A DNA stretch of 23,123 nt from Lindgomyces ingoldianus (GCF_010093535.1 NW_022985173.1:1287336-1310458), one strand, 5' to 3'; counted from the first letter of the stretch, positions 1 through 10,086 are shown. Notes: a model not told the origin generated them from the letters alone. A program made the numbers and translations.

Positions 1-287
1 GATGTGGCTAGAGAGGTGGAACAGACGCAACTATCTATAATTTAAACATGTTTTACACAACGCATGCTAGAGTAAACTGCATACAAATTAACAGAAAGGT
101 GCACCTATATTAGGTATACATTTTTTTTAAAAAAAGAATGTAAGAAATACCTAAGGTGACAGAGAAATAGCGTTACTAGGGTTTATCTAAAGAAATTCTG
201 ACTAACTAGCGCGTCTAAAAGAGGAGATTCTGCTCAACTTTTCGTTCTGCAAACCCGAATATAATAAGCAGAGCAAGCTCTGCTAAT
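1..287. repeat. Left arm of a long inverted repeat (element X end)
   Basis: The whole stretch is the reverse complement of 22814-23099, with few differences. Those differences are mostly RIP-type: TGGGG against TAGGG, TCCGAAG against TCTAAAG, GTCCAAA against GTCTAAA. The inner end carries an 18-base near-perfect hairpin, AGCAGAGCAAGCTCTGCT (267-284), next to the junction with gypsy-1 sequence. The outer end is not in the window, because the partner arm continues to at least its own last matching base while this one is cut at base 1. The retrotransposon coding sequence starts within about 15 bases of the inner end, so I think the hairpin marks the true terminus of a DNA transposon lying to the left, inserted in gypsy-1. 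A single element spanning the whole window is the alternative. No transposase for it is visible. Confidence 0.85.
267..284. other. Terminal hairpin of element X, left copy
   Basis: GCAGAGC and GCTCTGC face each other across an AA spacer. The same hairpin occurs in the partner arm at 22817-22834 with a TT spacer. It sits at the inner border of both arms, where the retrotransposon sequence begins, so it may be the extreme end or a subterminal structure of element X. Confidence 0.7.
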
Positions 288-297
288 TAGCAATTTA

Positions 298-1120
298 TTT
301 TAAAAAAATTTTATATAGTAAAACTAATTATTATGCTTTAAAGTCCTACTACCCCTTTTATATAGACTTTAGAGTGTAATATAGCTTTTAAAAAGCTAAA
401 GTCTAAGCTACTAAAAATACCCACACTTTACTATTTTAACTTTATGTTATAAACTAAAATTAAAACTAACACTTTTAATAAAGTAGTAGCAGGAGTCTTA
501 TCTTAGGAACATGCTAATAGAAATTAGTGCCCTGTTTTGTTTTATAGCAAGGTACTATCTAGTTTAGAGCTAAACTAGGAAATACATAATAAAAAGCTAT
601 TTATAATTATTATAGTATTTAAATAATAAAGGGCTAAGCTTACATTAGTAATAATAAGCACTCTAGTATATACTAATTATTAATTATTAGAGTACTTTAT
701 AATAATAAAGGTGCTAAATGCTTATTAAGTCTATTAAGCTAAAAAGTTAGCTTAGTATTACTTTTAAATTAAGTACACCTCTAGTAAGAATAATGCTAGA
801 GCAGACATTCTTAGCTGCTATAAATAAGATGTAGAAAATTTAAAAGCAGCTTAAACTAATAACTAGTTAAAGGTCTTACTTAGACTACACTAACTCTACT
901 TTTAAATTAATAAGAAATTAGCTTAGTACTATATTACCTAAATAATAACTTAAGCAACCTTACGAAATATTATAGAAGGACTAGACTAGGTTATGTTTTT
1001 AGATTTTTTAAAATTAATTAACATATTACTTTAGAAAAATTAAGCTTTTTTTACATAAAAGTAAAAACTCTTACTTTACTATTATTAGATAAGAAATAGA
1101 CTACTTTTTTATACTAACTA
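298..1120 (+). pseudogene. gypsy-1 pol remnant: RT thumb and RNase H
   Basis: Fragment of a Ty3/gypsy polyprotein, broken by many TAA/TAG codons. In the frame holding codon 363-365, the RT connection/thumb motif corresponding to PFxWTxEC is visible near 354-377 with Trp as TAG. An FKKLKSKLLK stretch follows at about 384-413. The RNase H domain runs from about 477 (VAGVLS, then a Gln-to-stop codon, then EH) through EIHNKKL (the family EIHDKEL), LLEYF (DHKNLEYF) and a Lys-Asn-Asn-Ala-Arg-Ala-Asp-Ile-Leu-Ser stretch near 790-820 that matches the GKxNxxADALSR end of the domain. The fingers and palm of RT with YxDD are missing, because the fragment starts at the X arm. About 880-1120 is the weakly conserved linker to integrase. 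At least one frame change separates it from the next segment. Confidence 0.8.
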
Positions 1121-2556
1121 TTTATATGTTTTAGCAGACTTGCTGCTGTGTACCTAACTTATCTAAAAAGTCTATAATTAAGTATCTTTAGCACACTTTA
1201 GTGCTACTAAGACCTATTAGTTACTGTTCTAAAAGTACTACTAGAAGAGTATAAAGGCTACTTATAAATAATACATATAAAATTACCGTCTCTGTTATAA
1301 AGCTTATTTAAAATAAACCTAAACTCTAAGGTTTATTTACCCCCTTTTAATCTTTAATTAACTAATGCAGCACTTGTGTATTAACTTTAAGAATTTTTTT
1401 TAAAAATAAGTCTAGTTATAACTAGATTATAGTTATAATTAATTACATGTTTAAATAAGCTATTTCTATTCTCTACTATAAAATAATTAATGCCTAAGAA
1501 ATAGCTGCTTTATTTATTTAATAAGTGTACTATTTTAGCTATACACCTAAAACTATTATCTTTAACTAAGAACCTTAGTTTATATCTAGTTTTTAGTCTA
1601 AATTTTATTAAATTTTAAGTATAAAAGTTAAGCTTTTTACTACCTATTATAAGAAAATAGATAGCTAAATAAAGATTATAAATAAGTATATTAATTAAAA
1701 ACTAAAGCTTTTTATATCTTTTTACTAAAATAACTAGAGTTTCTTACTGCCTTTAATTAATTAGGCTTAGATAACCTTACTTTATGTAATAATTAAAATG
1801 TTTTTATATTAAGTTTTATACAGCTCTAAACTATGTTAAAGCTAGGACTAGAAACATTCTACAGAACCTATTATAGCTATAGACAAGCTAAATTATAAAG
1901 ATGCCCTAGCATTAGCAACCTACATGCATGCAGCCTAGAAGTTAGCTAAGACCTATATAAAAAAGGCCTAGAATTAAATGTAAACTGTAGTTAACTGCTA
2001 CTGCTAGCTAGTTAACTAGAAGGTTAGTAACATAGTTTACTTAGATACTAAGAACCTAGCTATTTAAAGACTTAGCTAAAAACTATCTAAATAATAAAAA
2101 AGCCTTTTTAAAGTACTTAAATAAGTTAGAAATTTATACTACTTAAAGCTACTTTTAAAGTTAAAGATATATAACATTTTTGCACTAAATATACTTTATA
2201 AAGACCTTTAAAATCTACTTCTAAAACAAGAACCTCTAAAACCCCCTAAAATTACTATTAATAAAGTAGAAAAGTAGAAAGTAAAAAAAATACTTACTAG
2301 TAAGCTTTACTAAAAAATGCTTAAGTACTAAGTAAAATAAGTAAAACATAACTTTAATCTAGTCTAGTATAAGGCTTTAAATTTTATAAGTTTTTTTTAT
2401 AAACTAAAAGCTTTTTATAATAAGTATTTAAATTAGCTAGAACTTTTAAAAGCTTTATATAAGTAAATTAAGGCTTTTAAAGCTAGTGTAAAAGGCATAG
2501 ATTACTTAGTAGATAATAAAGTATAAAAGTAAAAAGTAAATTTATAGTTATATATA
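1121..2556 (+). pseudogene. gypsy-1 pol remnant: integrase and chromodomain
   Basis: This keeps one reading phase (codons starting at 1141, 1492, 2041, 2281) through to the Fot1 fold-back, with many TAA/TAG codons. Order: N-terminal integrase region from about 1141 (VPNLSKK); the KPKLxGLFTPF segment near 1315-1350; integrase core with ALFI near 1510, NxEPQF (family SDRGPQF, catalytic Asp read as Asn) near 1565-1585, then VKLFTTYY, and DSxIK in place of DGQTE near 1660-1672 (catalytic Glu read as Lys); QNNWSFLLPLIN-like text near 1725-1760; LDTKNLA at 2041-2061, which opens the post-core domain. A chromodomain follows at about 2270-2420 (VKKILTSKLY, then YQVKQV for the family YxVKW). Chromodomain-bearing gypsy elements (chromoviruses) target heterochromatin. 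The 3' LTR is not recognisable because the fold-back lies directly after it. Confidence 0.85.
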
Positions 2557-3032
2557 ACGTACTTCATAGGCGAGTTGCTCACACACCTGAGTCGCTTACT
2601 TTTGCCAAGACCCTACTAAACTACCCTTCCTACACTAATGCATTCCCTACAACACTACTTAGACGCGCTAAAAGAATGTTAGATACAGCTTGCGCTCTAA
2701 GCTTTTAAATAAGACATAAAACTCTTAAAGAAATATGCTGTAGCTATGTGTAGAGTCCTATAAAAGATAATAAATAACTATAGCACTAGACAACCTTTAT
2801 AAGCTAATTCTACAGCTAAATTACAGAGGCTAGGCAATAAAAAGAAGCAGGTAATTATTAAGACTATACTTAAGCTATATGCGCAAGGAATTTCCCCTTA
2901 GATAGCATTTATAGCTAATATAGCTAATTCTTTGCGCGCTAAGCGTAATCTAGGCTATGTTTACATAAACTAGCCTAGTATGTTTGTAAAGCGTTATTTA
3001 GAGCTTAAAGTAAAGTTTTAAGCGTAAGTATA
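2557..3032 (+). repeat. Left arm of the Fot1 fold-back
   Basis: Plus-strand copy of the Fot1 5' end, from the terminal ACGTACTTCA through the transposase N-terminal (helix-turn-helix/CENP-B-like) coding region. Against the right arm it shows CCG to CTG, CTCA to CTTA, several CCA to CTA and TGG to TAG. All of these are pyrimidine-C-purine hits. Confidence 0.9.
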
Positions 3033-3181
3033 GTTAAGATATATCTAGCTAATTATAAACCCTATCTTGCTAAAGTTGTACGTGTTATTATCCTAGATGC
3101 TATACTTAGCTTTAATATTCTCTACAAGGCTAAACCTGCCCTAAATTACCCTAGGACTCTTACAGAGGGCTCTTTTATAGT

Positions 3182-3656
3182 TATACTTACGCTTAAACGT
3201 TACTTTAAGCTCTAAATAACGCTTTACAAACGTACTAGGCCAGTTTATGCAAACATAGCCTAGATTACGCTTAGCGCGCAAAGAATTAGCTATATTAGCT
3301 ATAAATACTATTTAAGGGGAAATTCCTTGCGCATATAGCTTAAGTATAGTCTTAATAATTACCTGCTTCTTTTTATTACCTAGCCTTTATAATTTAGCTG
3401 TAGAATTAGCTTATAAAGGTTGTCTAGCGCTGTAGTTATTTATTGTCTTTTATAAAACTTTACATATAGCTATAGCATATTTCTTTAAGAGTTTTATGTC
3501 TTATTTAAAAGCTTAGAGCGCAAGCTGTATCTAACATTCTTTTAGCGCGTCTAAGTAGTGTTGTGGGGAATGCATTAGTGTAGGAAGGGTGGTTTGGTGG
3601 GGTCTTGGCAAAAGTGAGCGACTCGGGTGTGTGAGCAACTCGCCCATGAAGTACGT
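3182..3656 (-). repeat. Right arm of the Fot1 fold-back
   Basis: Minus-strand copy of the same 5' end. Its outer 100 bases (about 3560-3656) are among the least mutated in the window and keep TGG, CTCG and TGAG words that are lost in the other two copies. It is the best local guide to the ancestral Fot1 terminus. Confidence 0.9.
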
Positions 3657-3658
3657 TA

Positions 3659-3824
3659 ATAGTATTACAACTTTATAGACATTATGCTAGAGAGGTCTAA
3701 TAGTAAGCTGTTAAACACCTCTAAACTCTTTTTTACCTCCTTCTCTGCCTTTTTTTCTCTTCTCCTTTCTTTTTTTCCTCCTCTTTAGACTCTTTTTAAA
3801 CCCTTTTTACTTTATCTTTAGCTG
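3659..3824 (-). pseudogene. gypsy-2 pol C-terminal tail
   Basis: A pyrimidine-rich plus strand whose minus strand encodes a Lys/Arg/Glu-rich run (KRRKKRKEKRKKGREGGKK near 3720-3790). Such basic tails after the chromodomain occur in chromovirus polyproteins. It lies on the far side of MITE-1 from the gypsy-2 chromodomain and in the same orientation, so I read it as the continuation of that polyprotein, split by the MITE-1 insertion. No 3' LTR of gypsy-2 is seen before the Fot1 fold-back. Confidence 0.6.
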
Positions 3825-4105
3825 TGTAACGGCGCAGGCAAGACAATGGGTCCGAATGCGGTAGGAGTCCACTCAGAGGCATATGGGAGTGCGTGGGGAC
3901 TCTGAACCTGGGAATGCCATTGACACCTATAGGCCTTGTACAAAAGGATATCAGAAAACTACCGAGCTAGCTACGGGGCGAGGTGCGACTAAATACATGA
4001 AGGAATAGGGGTACAGCAGGGGTCAGGGCCAGGTCGGGGTCAGGGCCGATACGGGGGCCTTCCGGAGGTTCCGGGCGACCCGAGATGGAACGAGAATCGT
4101 TACAA
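3825..4105 (+). repeat. MITE-1 left inverted arm, nearly unmutated
   Basis: A GC-rich island in a TA-rich block, with many CCG, TGG, CGA and TCA words that are otherwise almost absent. It contains a local direct repeat, GGGTCAGGGCCAGGTCGG then GGGTCAGGGCCG (about 4019-4048). Confidence 0.85.
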
Positions 4106-5019
4106 GCTGCTTAAAAGCACTATAATGTTTACTTAAAGGTTAGACACTAGAGCCTCTAAGGCTAAAACCTAACAAAGTAACTTAGTGTTTTAGTAGAATA
4201 AAGCTACCTAGACACTAGCTGCAGAAAGCCTAGCCTTCTAGCTCTTTATAACCTGCGCTACCTGCGCTAAGTTCTAAGTAAACTTTAAAATAGCCTTAAA
4301 AGCTTTTTTTTTATTCTTTTTACTCTCTATATTTTAAGCTGCTGCTTATAGATTAAAATAGCTTTAAAAAACTAAAAATTTCTTTTTATAATAAAAAAGA
4401 CCTACACACGCGTTAGTAAACTATACCTTAGTAGTATTAAACTATATTTATATAAAGTTGCATTTTTTATTATATAAAGTGTAATATTTACATTTTTTTA
4501 ATTTAAAGAACTAATAAAAAAACTTAACTTAAAAGCTATAAGTAAGGGCGTAGGCAGCCTAAAAGCAGATAACTTAAAACACCTCTAAAAAGGCTCTAGA
4601 AGGGGGGTAGAGTAGCATAGTAATTTTCTTTAATACTATAATTAGTTAGTAGACTAAGCTATAAGATGTTAGGTGCATAATAATACTTATAAAGTAAAGA
4701 TTTAAATAATAGCTAAAAAAAAAACTAATAATATTAACTAAACTATATAAGTAAGGCAAGTAAACACTTATTACTATAAATAATAAATTTACTATATTAA
4801 TAATAACTACACTGCTAGTTACTACTAAATAAAAATATTATAATAAAGGCATTATATTAGTATTAAGTTTTTAGTCTATTTCTTAGTAATAAGAAATTTT
4901 AGTTAAGATAGTTATACTTATTATATTTTATTTAAATTAGTTTTAAAGCATTTTTAAATACTTTCTAAACACTGCAGATAGGGACTATTAGCCTATAAAA
5001 AAGGGAGTAGTATAATAAT

Positions 5020-5300
5020 TCTATAAATTGTTTTATCTTAGGTTGCTTAGATCCTATCTAAAGGGTCCCTGTATTAGCCCTAACTATAACTTAACCTAGT
5101 CCCCTGCAGTTACCTCTATTCCCTTATGTATTTAGTTGCACCTTGCCCCTGTAGCTAGCTTAGTAGTTTTCTAATATCCTTTTGTACAAGGCCTATAGGT
5201 GTTAATGGCATTCCTAGGTTTAGAGTCCCCACGCACTCCCATATGCCTCTGAGTGGACTCCCACCGCATTCAGACCCATTGTCTTGCCTGCGCTGTTACA
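5020..5300 (-). repeat. MITE-1 right inverted arm, partly mutated
   Basis: Reverse complement of 3825-4105. The outer 130 bases or so remain close to the left arm, while the inner half has lost most pyrimidine-C-purine sites. Confidence 0.85.
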
Positions 5301-8300
5301 CTAGGTGGTTTTGCTTAGAAGGGATTCTAAATATTTATAAAGGGCCTAAGGAGCGTTTAATAGGCTTTTTTTAGATTCCTAAGTGTTTTTACTAGTAGGC
5401 TATCCTTTCTATTTTACTAAGTACTTATTTTCTTAATAGTCTAGGATCTGTTTTACTTTATATTTCTTTTCTTCCTCCTTCTATCTAGTAGTTGCAAGTA
5501 GAGTAGTCTTAGGCGTAAGTTTAAGCTTAGAGACATAGAACTAAGAGTGTATTTGCATTTCTTTTAGTAGCTTAAGTTTACAGATGCTAGGGCGCATTTG
5601 TATAACTCTATAGGGTTTTATACGTTTCTTAGCTAGCTTCCTAGAGGGTCTTAGTGTTTTAAGATTCTTTATGTCTAAATATACATAATTATTAACGTGT
5701 ATTTTTAGTGCTAGTTGTTTTTTTTTATTTACTACCTTTTTTATAGCTTCTTAAGCTAACTATGCTTCTCTAGTAAGTCTCTAATATAGTTCTAGAAGTC
5801 TAGTTGTTTAGTCTATAGCTTTTAAAAGGTCTATTAGTTATAAACTATAAAGCTTATATTATAAAGAATATCTAAAATTAGCTTTGTACAGGGTTTCTTT
5901 AGTTATAGCAGATTCTGTGGTGTTAATAGCAAACTATGCTATTAGTAACTATTCTGCTTAATTATTTTATTTATATAACACATATTTACGCAGATACTTC
6001 TCTACTTTTGTATTTACTCTTTTAGTTTGTCTATCTATTTACAAGTAGTAGGCAGTAAAGAGTTTATAGTTAATTTCTAGGTGCTTAACTACAGCTGCCT
6101 AGAATTTACTAGTAAATAGCCTATTATAGTTAGAGATAATAATCTTAGGGCAGCTATAAGTAGCTAAGACGTTCTTTTCTAATTTAAATATAAATTCTTT
6201 AGCTGTAATGTTCTTTTCTAATAGCTATAAGTAAATAAATTTAGTAGTTTTGTTAATAACTTATGTAATTATGTTATAGAGTCTTTCTATACTAAGTTCT
6301 TATAAGGGTAGTAGTTCTATAATAAAATCTATAGTTATTATAGTCTATAGTTAACTTAGCGCTGTAATTAGTTAAAGTAGTCTACAAGGTTTATATTATT
6401 GCAGATTATTCTTGTTGTAGGTGTTGCATTTCTATAAGACTTTAGTACATAGGTGCTTTAATTAAAGCACTTTTTAGAGTATAGCTTTTTTAATTTTCTT
6501 TTGTAGTAATTTAATTCCTAGGTGTCTAAACATAAAGGCTTTATAATATTCTTTTATTAGGTTCTTTTATCCTTGTTTAACTATTATAAGAGAACATAGT
6601 AGTTTCTTTTAGTTTAGTTCTTTATAGACTAGGCCTTCTTGGGTTTCTTTAAAAATTGTAAATTCTTTAGAACTTTTTTTATTCTTTTTAAAGTAATTAG
6701 TGTGTTAGCTTAAAGTGTCTACTTATTAGTTACTGCTTTTTACTACATGTTTAATAACAAAATTAAATTAAGTAAGTTTTATAGCTTATTGCATATGCAT
6801 TAGTAAAAGTTTTTTAGTAGTAAGAAAAGTAATAAGGTTTACATAGTTAGTAAAAATTATAAATTACTAACTAAGGCCTTAGAGTTTAACTTTCTAGTTC
6901 CTACATATATTAACTATTACTTTTAATTCTTTGTTAGAGATAGTATACTTTTGTTCTAACAGTGCAAATTTTGCTAAGTAGTAGGCTACTAGATGCTATT
7001 AACTGTTTTCTTGTTTTTAAGAGAGTGCTGCTCTTTCTGCTTTTAAAGAAGCATTAGTGTGCACTTTTATTTCTAACATAAGGTTATACATCCTAAGAAT
7101 AGAGTAGCTTGTTATTATCTGTTTTAGTTTTTAAAAGGATTCTTTTATTTCTATTGTTTATTAGAATTTCTAAGTAGCTCTTTTTTTTAAAGTAGTATCT
7201 ATAAGAGGTAGTGTGATTTTTAAGTAGTCTTTAATTATCCTTTATATGTAGCTAGTAAGACCTAGAAATCCTTTAATTTCTGTTACTGTCTTTAGTGTTA
7301 GCTATTTAAGTACTTTATCTACTTTAGTAGAGTCTATCTTTATTTCCTTACTATTAATAATAAATCTAAGGTAGTTAGTTTTTTATACATTAAATTTACA
7401 TTTTTCTAGCTATAAGTAGAGTCTATATTTTTAGAGTTTGTCTAGTACTGTTTGTACCTTTATTACATAGTCTAGTTTGTCTCCCTTTATGTATATAAGA
7501 ATGTTGTCTAGATATACTAAGACAAAAATGTCTAAGTATAGGTTAAGTGCTATATTAATTACTCTTTAGAAGGTTATAAAAGTGTTAGTAAGTCTAAATA
7601 GCATAACTAGGAGCTTATAAAGAGCTTATAAAGTTTTAAAGGCTGTTATTTATTTATGTTCTTTTTTTATTCTTATCTTATTAAATCTATCTTAGACGTT
7701 AAACTTAGTAAAGTGCTTAGTTCCTTTTAGTTAGTTTATAATATCTTAAATAATAAAAAAAGAAAACTAATTTTTTATAATGTTTTTATTAAGAGTTCTA
7801 TAGTCTTAATAGACTCTAACTTTTCTGTTCTTTTTTCTTACAAAGACTACTGCTAATGCTATTAGGCTTTTACTTTCTTAGATATAACCTCTTACTAGCA
7901 TACAGTCTACATATTCTTATAGTGCTTTTTTCTAAGCTGCTGTAAGAGGGCGCAGTTTATAAGTTTTTAGTTAGAGGTTAGGTTTAAAGTTAATTATGTA
8001 ATTCTAAAGTTAATGTAGAGGTAACTTTTCTAGGTCTTTAGGGGTTATAAACATGTCTTTGTAGCTATAATATTTCTTTAGAAGTTCTTTTCTTAGTTTT
8101 TCTGTAATTTAGTAGATTCCTACCTAGTCTAGATCTCTTTCTTTTTTAAATTCTTTAAAGAAATTTTTTTTAAGTTCTTTCTACATTATGCAGACAGCGT
8201 GTGCTTCTAGTTCTTAGTAGAGGAACTTTTAAAGTTTAGTTATTTGTGCTATTTATGTGTGTTTAGCTTTTACTTATACTATTATAGTTTTCTAGTTTAT

Positions 8301-8780
8301 TTTAAGGTTATGTTAGTAAAGCTAATTATATCCTAGTATAATCTAGTATTTTCCTCTAAGTAGCAGTATGCTTAGAGATATATAGTTAGTTATTATATTA
8401 GTTTTTAAAGTTACTTTTTTAGTCTCTAATTAGATTTTTTCTCTGCTATATTTAATTAAAGATGTGTTAGTAAGAGATACTTAAAAAAGTTATTTCTTTA
8501 CCTAGTATAGTATCTTATAGTTCTTAACTTATTAAGCGTTAATAGTAGTAAACGTGCATCTGCTGTTAATTAGCGCAAGGCCTTTACATACTATTCCTTT
8601 AGAGAATTTAAGTGTGTAGTTAGCTGTTAAGCTTTTTTCTAGCCTTTATTCTACTACTACTAAGACTTTTATGTTATAATTGTTGAATAGGCTCTAACAG
8701 CTAGCTGCTTATAGTATAAGCACTTAAGTAGTAAGAGTAAGAGTGGTGTACAGTGTGCACAGTGTATAAGGTAGGTAAGG
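5301..8780 (-). pseudogene. gypsy-2 pol remnant: protease, RT, RNase H, integrase, chromodomain
   Basis: Ty3/gypsy polyprotein read on the minus strand, with many TAA/TAG codons. In protein order: protease ALINSRCT (family ALIDSGCT, so Asp to Asn and Gly to Arg) at about 8545-8585; RT with FRLTNTFITF (family FGLTNAPATF) near 7570-7605 and YLDNILIY (family YLDDILIY, second Asp lost) near 7495-7525; RT thumb near 7230-7290 (KGFLGLTSY); RNase H at about 6650-7100 with SNKELKVIV for the family DKELxAIV; integrase zinc-finger and core between about 5900 and 6560, including a TITIDFIIELLP stretch near 6320-6350; chromodomain at about 5330-5460 with KYLVKQKG (family YLVKWKG). The C-terminal tail continues beyond MITE-1 at 3659-3824. 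Gag is not seen: the frame fades above about 8780, where a plus-strand LTR-like block begins, so the element is 5'-truncated. Confidence 0.87.
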
Positions 8781-8828
8781 TAAGAGCAACATGTTTCTAG
8801 TTCTATTACTCTTATCTTTTCTCTATAT

Positions 8829-8843
8829 AAAGAAAAAGGGGGA
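8829..8843 (+). other. Polypurine-tract-like sequence
   Basis: AAAGAAAAAGGGGGA lies 8 bases before the putative LTR at 8852. This is where the plus-strand priming tract of an LTR retrotransposon sits before its 3' LTR. If real, the LTR would end one plus-strand element upstream and may begin another, as in a tandem pair sharing an LTR. Confidence 0.45.
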
Positions 8844-8963
8844 TATTTAAATGTTTATATATAAAAGTTTACACATAAGCATTATGTAACATAAATACAT
8901 AGTCCTGCTTATGCGCAATTACTTATATCTAGATTATAACACTACTACTATGTACAGACACTA

Positions 8964-8991
8964 GCAACTTTTTTTTTGTCTAAAAAGTTGC
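8964..8991. other. Hairpin in the putative LTR
   Basis: GCAACTTTTT pairs with AAAAAGTTGC across a short T-rich loop. It could act in transcript termination or polyadenylation of the LTR, but that is inference. Confidence 0.5.
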
Positions 8992-9277
8992 CTTCTATAC
9001 ACGTTACCTTCCTTCTGTTTATGTAGGTCTATTTAATTATGTTCTGCCTTTACTCTACCTTATTTATTAAGACTTGCCTTAGTAATGCTGTACATTAAAA
9101 TAGGCTAGTTACACTATGTAAATAGCTTTATAAATAGTGTAAAGTATTTTAGGCTATTATTATCTAGCCTTTATACGCTTACTTTGTAAGTAATTTAGCA
9201 GTGTACAAACTATTTTATACAGAGTTTTATGCTAGAATAGTGTAGGATCTTTGCGTAGGCAGGTGTGTAGGGAGGTG

Positions 9278-9284
9278 TATATAA
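9278..9284 (+). promoter_or_regulatory. TATA box in the putative LTR
   Basis: TATATAA is followed by a pyrimidine-rich stretch (CTCCTCTTTTCC and repeats), which is typical around fungal transcription starts. The proposed transcript would run rightward into the frame at 9438. Confidence 0.45.
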
Positions 9285-9401
9285 CAAGGTCTCCTCTTTT
9301 CCTTTACTTTCTCTTCTTTATCCTTTACTTTCTAAGCCTTACTGTATAATTCCCTAGCTTTTTTTTTTGTATAGTGCTAATAGTAACAGATACTTCTGCC
9401 T

Positions 9402-9438
9402 ACACACACACACACACACACACACAGAGAGAGAGAGA
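9402..9438. repeat. (AC)12(AG)6 microsatellite
   Basis: Twelve AC units run directly into about six AG units, ending at the A of an ATG. AC repeats survive in the RIP-mutated block because every C here follows A, the poorly hit context. Confidence 0.95.
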
Positions 9439-10010
9439 TGTCTCTCTAGCCTTCCTCCTCTACCTCTAGCGCTGTTAGTGCGGGCGTCTTTAACGTCCTT
9501 GTGCAGTCTAGCAGCCTAGGGCGCATCTGCGTTACCCTTTTAACTAGTTTTGCTACTAATTAGCAGTTTATTTAGCGTCTTAGCATAAACATATAAATCC
9601 TTTAGCTCTTCTGCCTTCTTTTTATATAAAATGCTAATTATAAATAAGCTAAGAAGCAGCATGTAGCAGCTTTACTGTTCTATAATATTAATGTTGTCTT
9701 ACCTACTAGCACTAATCTGCAGCTGTAGGCAGTAAAGGTTATGCATTATAAAGAGTACTTTTATGCAGTTTTAGTCTAGAGTTATAGTTAAGTCCTAGCA
9801 ACTTTATGTGCTTATTATTATAGTAGCACTACTAGTGCCTTTTTTTTATTAAGTATTATATGTTAGCTAACTTCTAGGCTAATGCCTGCGCCTTATGCGT
9901 ATAGCAGAGCTATAGTCTGCATTATAACTACTATACATAAGGGGTAGTAGCTTTTTCTTTTCCTGTATACTAGATAAATAGACTATTTTTTTATATATCT
10001 TTCTTTTCTA
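9438..10010 (+). pseudogene. Decayed gag-like frame after the LTR
   Basis: From the ATG at 9438 one frame reads about 190 codons interrupted only by TAA/TAG at positions where Gln, Trp or Arg are expected. It starts MSL-stop-PSSSTSSAVSAGVFNV, a Ser/Thr/Ala-rich N-terminus, then RICVTLLTSFATN. The position, 49 bases after a putative LTR, and the low-complexity start suggest the gag of a plus-strand LTR element. I do not recognise the protein family and see no zinc knuckle. It is cut off near the 3' end of the minus-strand copia element. About 10010-10086 is TA-rich and may hold the decayed 3' end of that copia. I cannot place its LTR. Confidence 0.4.
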
Positions 10011-10086
10011 ATTTTATAATAAGAAAAATAAGTGCGCATAATAAAAAAAATAAAAGAGATAAGCCTTATATAAAGGTGTTGTTAGT

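Larger units (their letters stand above)
2557..3656. mobile_element. Head-to-head fold-back derivative of a Fot1/pogo transposon
   Basis: A nearly perfect inverted repeat. The left arm 2557-3032 and right arm 3182-3656 are reverse complements, each about 475 bases, with a 149-base spacer. Both outer ends begin ACGTACTTCA and are flanked by TA (2555-2556 and 3657-3658), the Tc1/mariner target duplication. Both arms match the 5' end of the Fot1 copy at 18706 and include its transposase start (ATGCATTCC) and N-terminal coding region, so both ends come from the same end of the parent. On the minus strand the copy runs on through the spacer as far as the first catalytic motif (about 620 bases of parent). 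The left arm is clearly more RIP-mutated than the right, for example CCCACCAAACCACC against CCTACTAAACTACC. It has no catalytic domain but two intact-looking ends. Confidence 0.9.
3825..5300. mobile_element. MITE-1: 1.5-kb element with about 280-bp inverted ends
   Basis: It begins TGTAACGGCGCAGGCAAGAC and ends with the reverse complement of the same sequence (…GCCTGCGCTGTTACA). The left arm 3825-4105 matches the right arm 5020-5300 throughout, but the right arm has RIP changes concentrated in its inner half (GGGCCGATACG against GGGCTAATACA; CCCGAGATGG against CCTAAGATAA). The centre, about 4110-5015, is very TA-rich and I recognise no transposase in it, so the element is probably non-autonomous. 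It interrupts gypsy-2 just after the chromodomain. I see no clear target duplication here. Its shorter relative at 20609 has an 8-base one, which would fit a hAT-like element. Confidence 0.8.
8852..9388 (+). mobile_element. Putative solo or 5' LTR, plus strand
   Basis: A 537-base block that starts TGTTTAT and ends AGTAACA, so TGTT/AACA inverted ends. It has a polypurine tract just upstream, a TATA box (TATATAA, 9278-9284) about 105 bases before the end, and then a C/T-rich leader. This is the layout of a fungal LTR promoter. A decayed frame starting with ATG follows 49 bases after its end. No second copy is in the window, so LTR identity rests on structure only. A hairpin of GCAACTTTTT with AAAAAGTTGC lies inside at 8964-8991. 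Confidence 0.5.

Noticed and set aside
3720..3800. Pyrimidine-rich promoter tract
   Set aside because: The minus strand reads as a Lys/Arg-rich protein tail that continues gypsy-2 beyond MITE-1, which explains the composition.
4019..4048. Tandem GGGTCAGGGCC repeat as a regulatory array
   Set aside because: Only about two copies, inside a transposon arm, with a degenerate counterpart in the other arm. There is no evidence of binding sites.
9402..9438. Telomere or CRISPR-like repeat
   Set aside because: It is a plain AC/AG dinucleotide tract with no spacers and no TTAGGG units.
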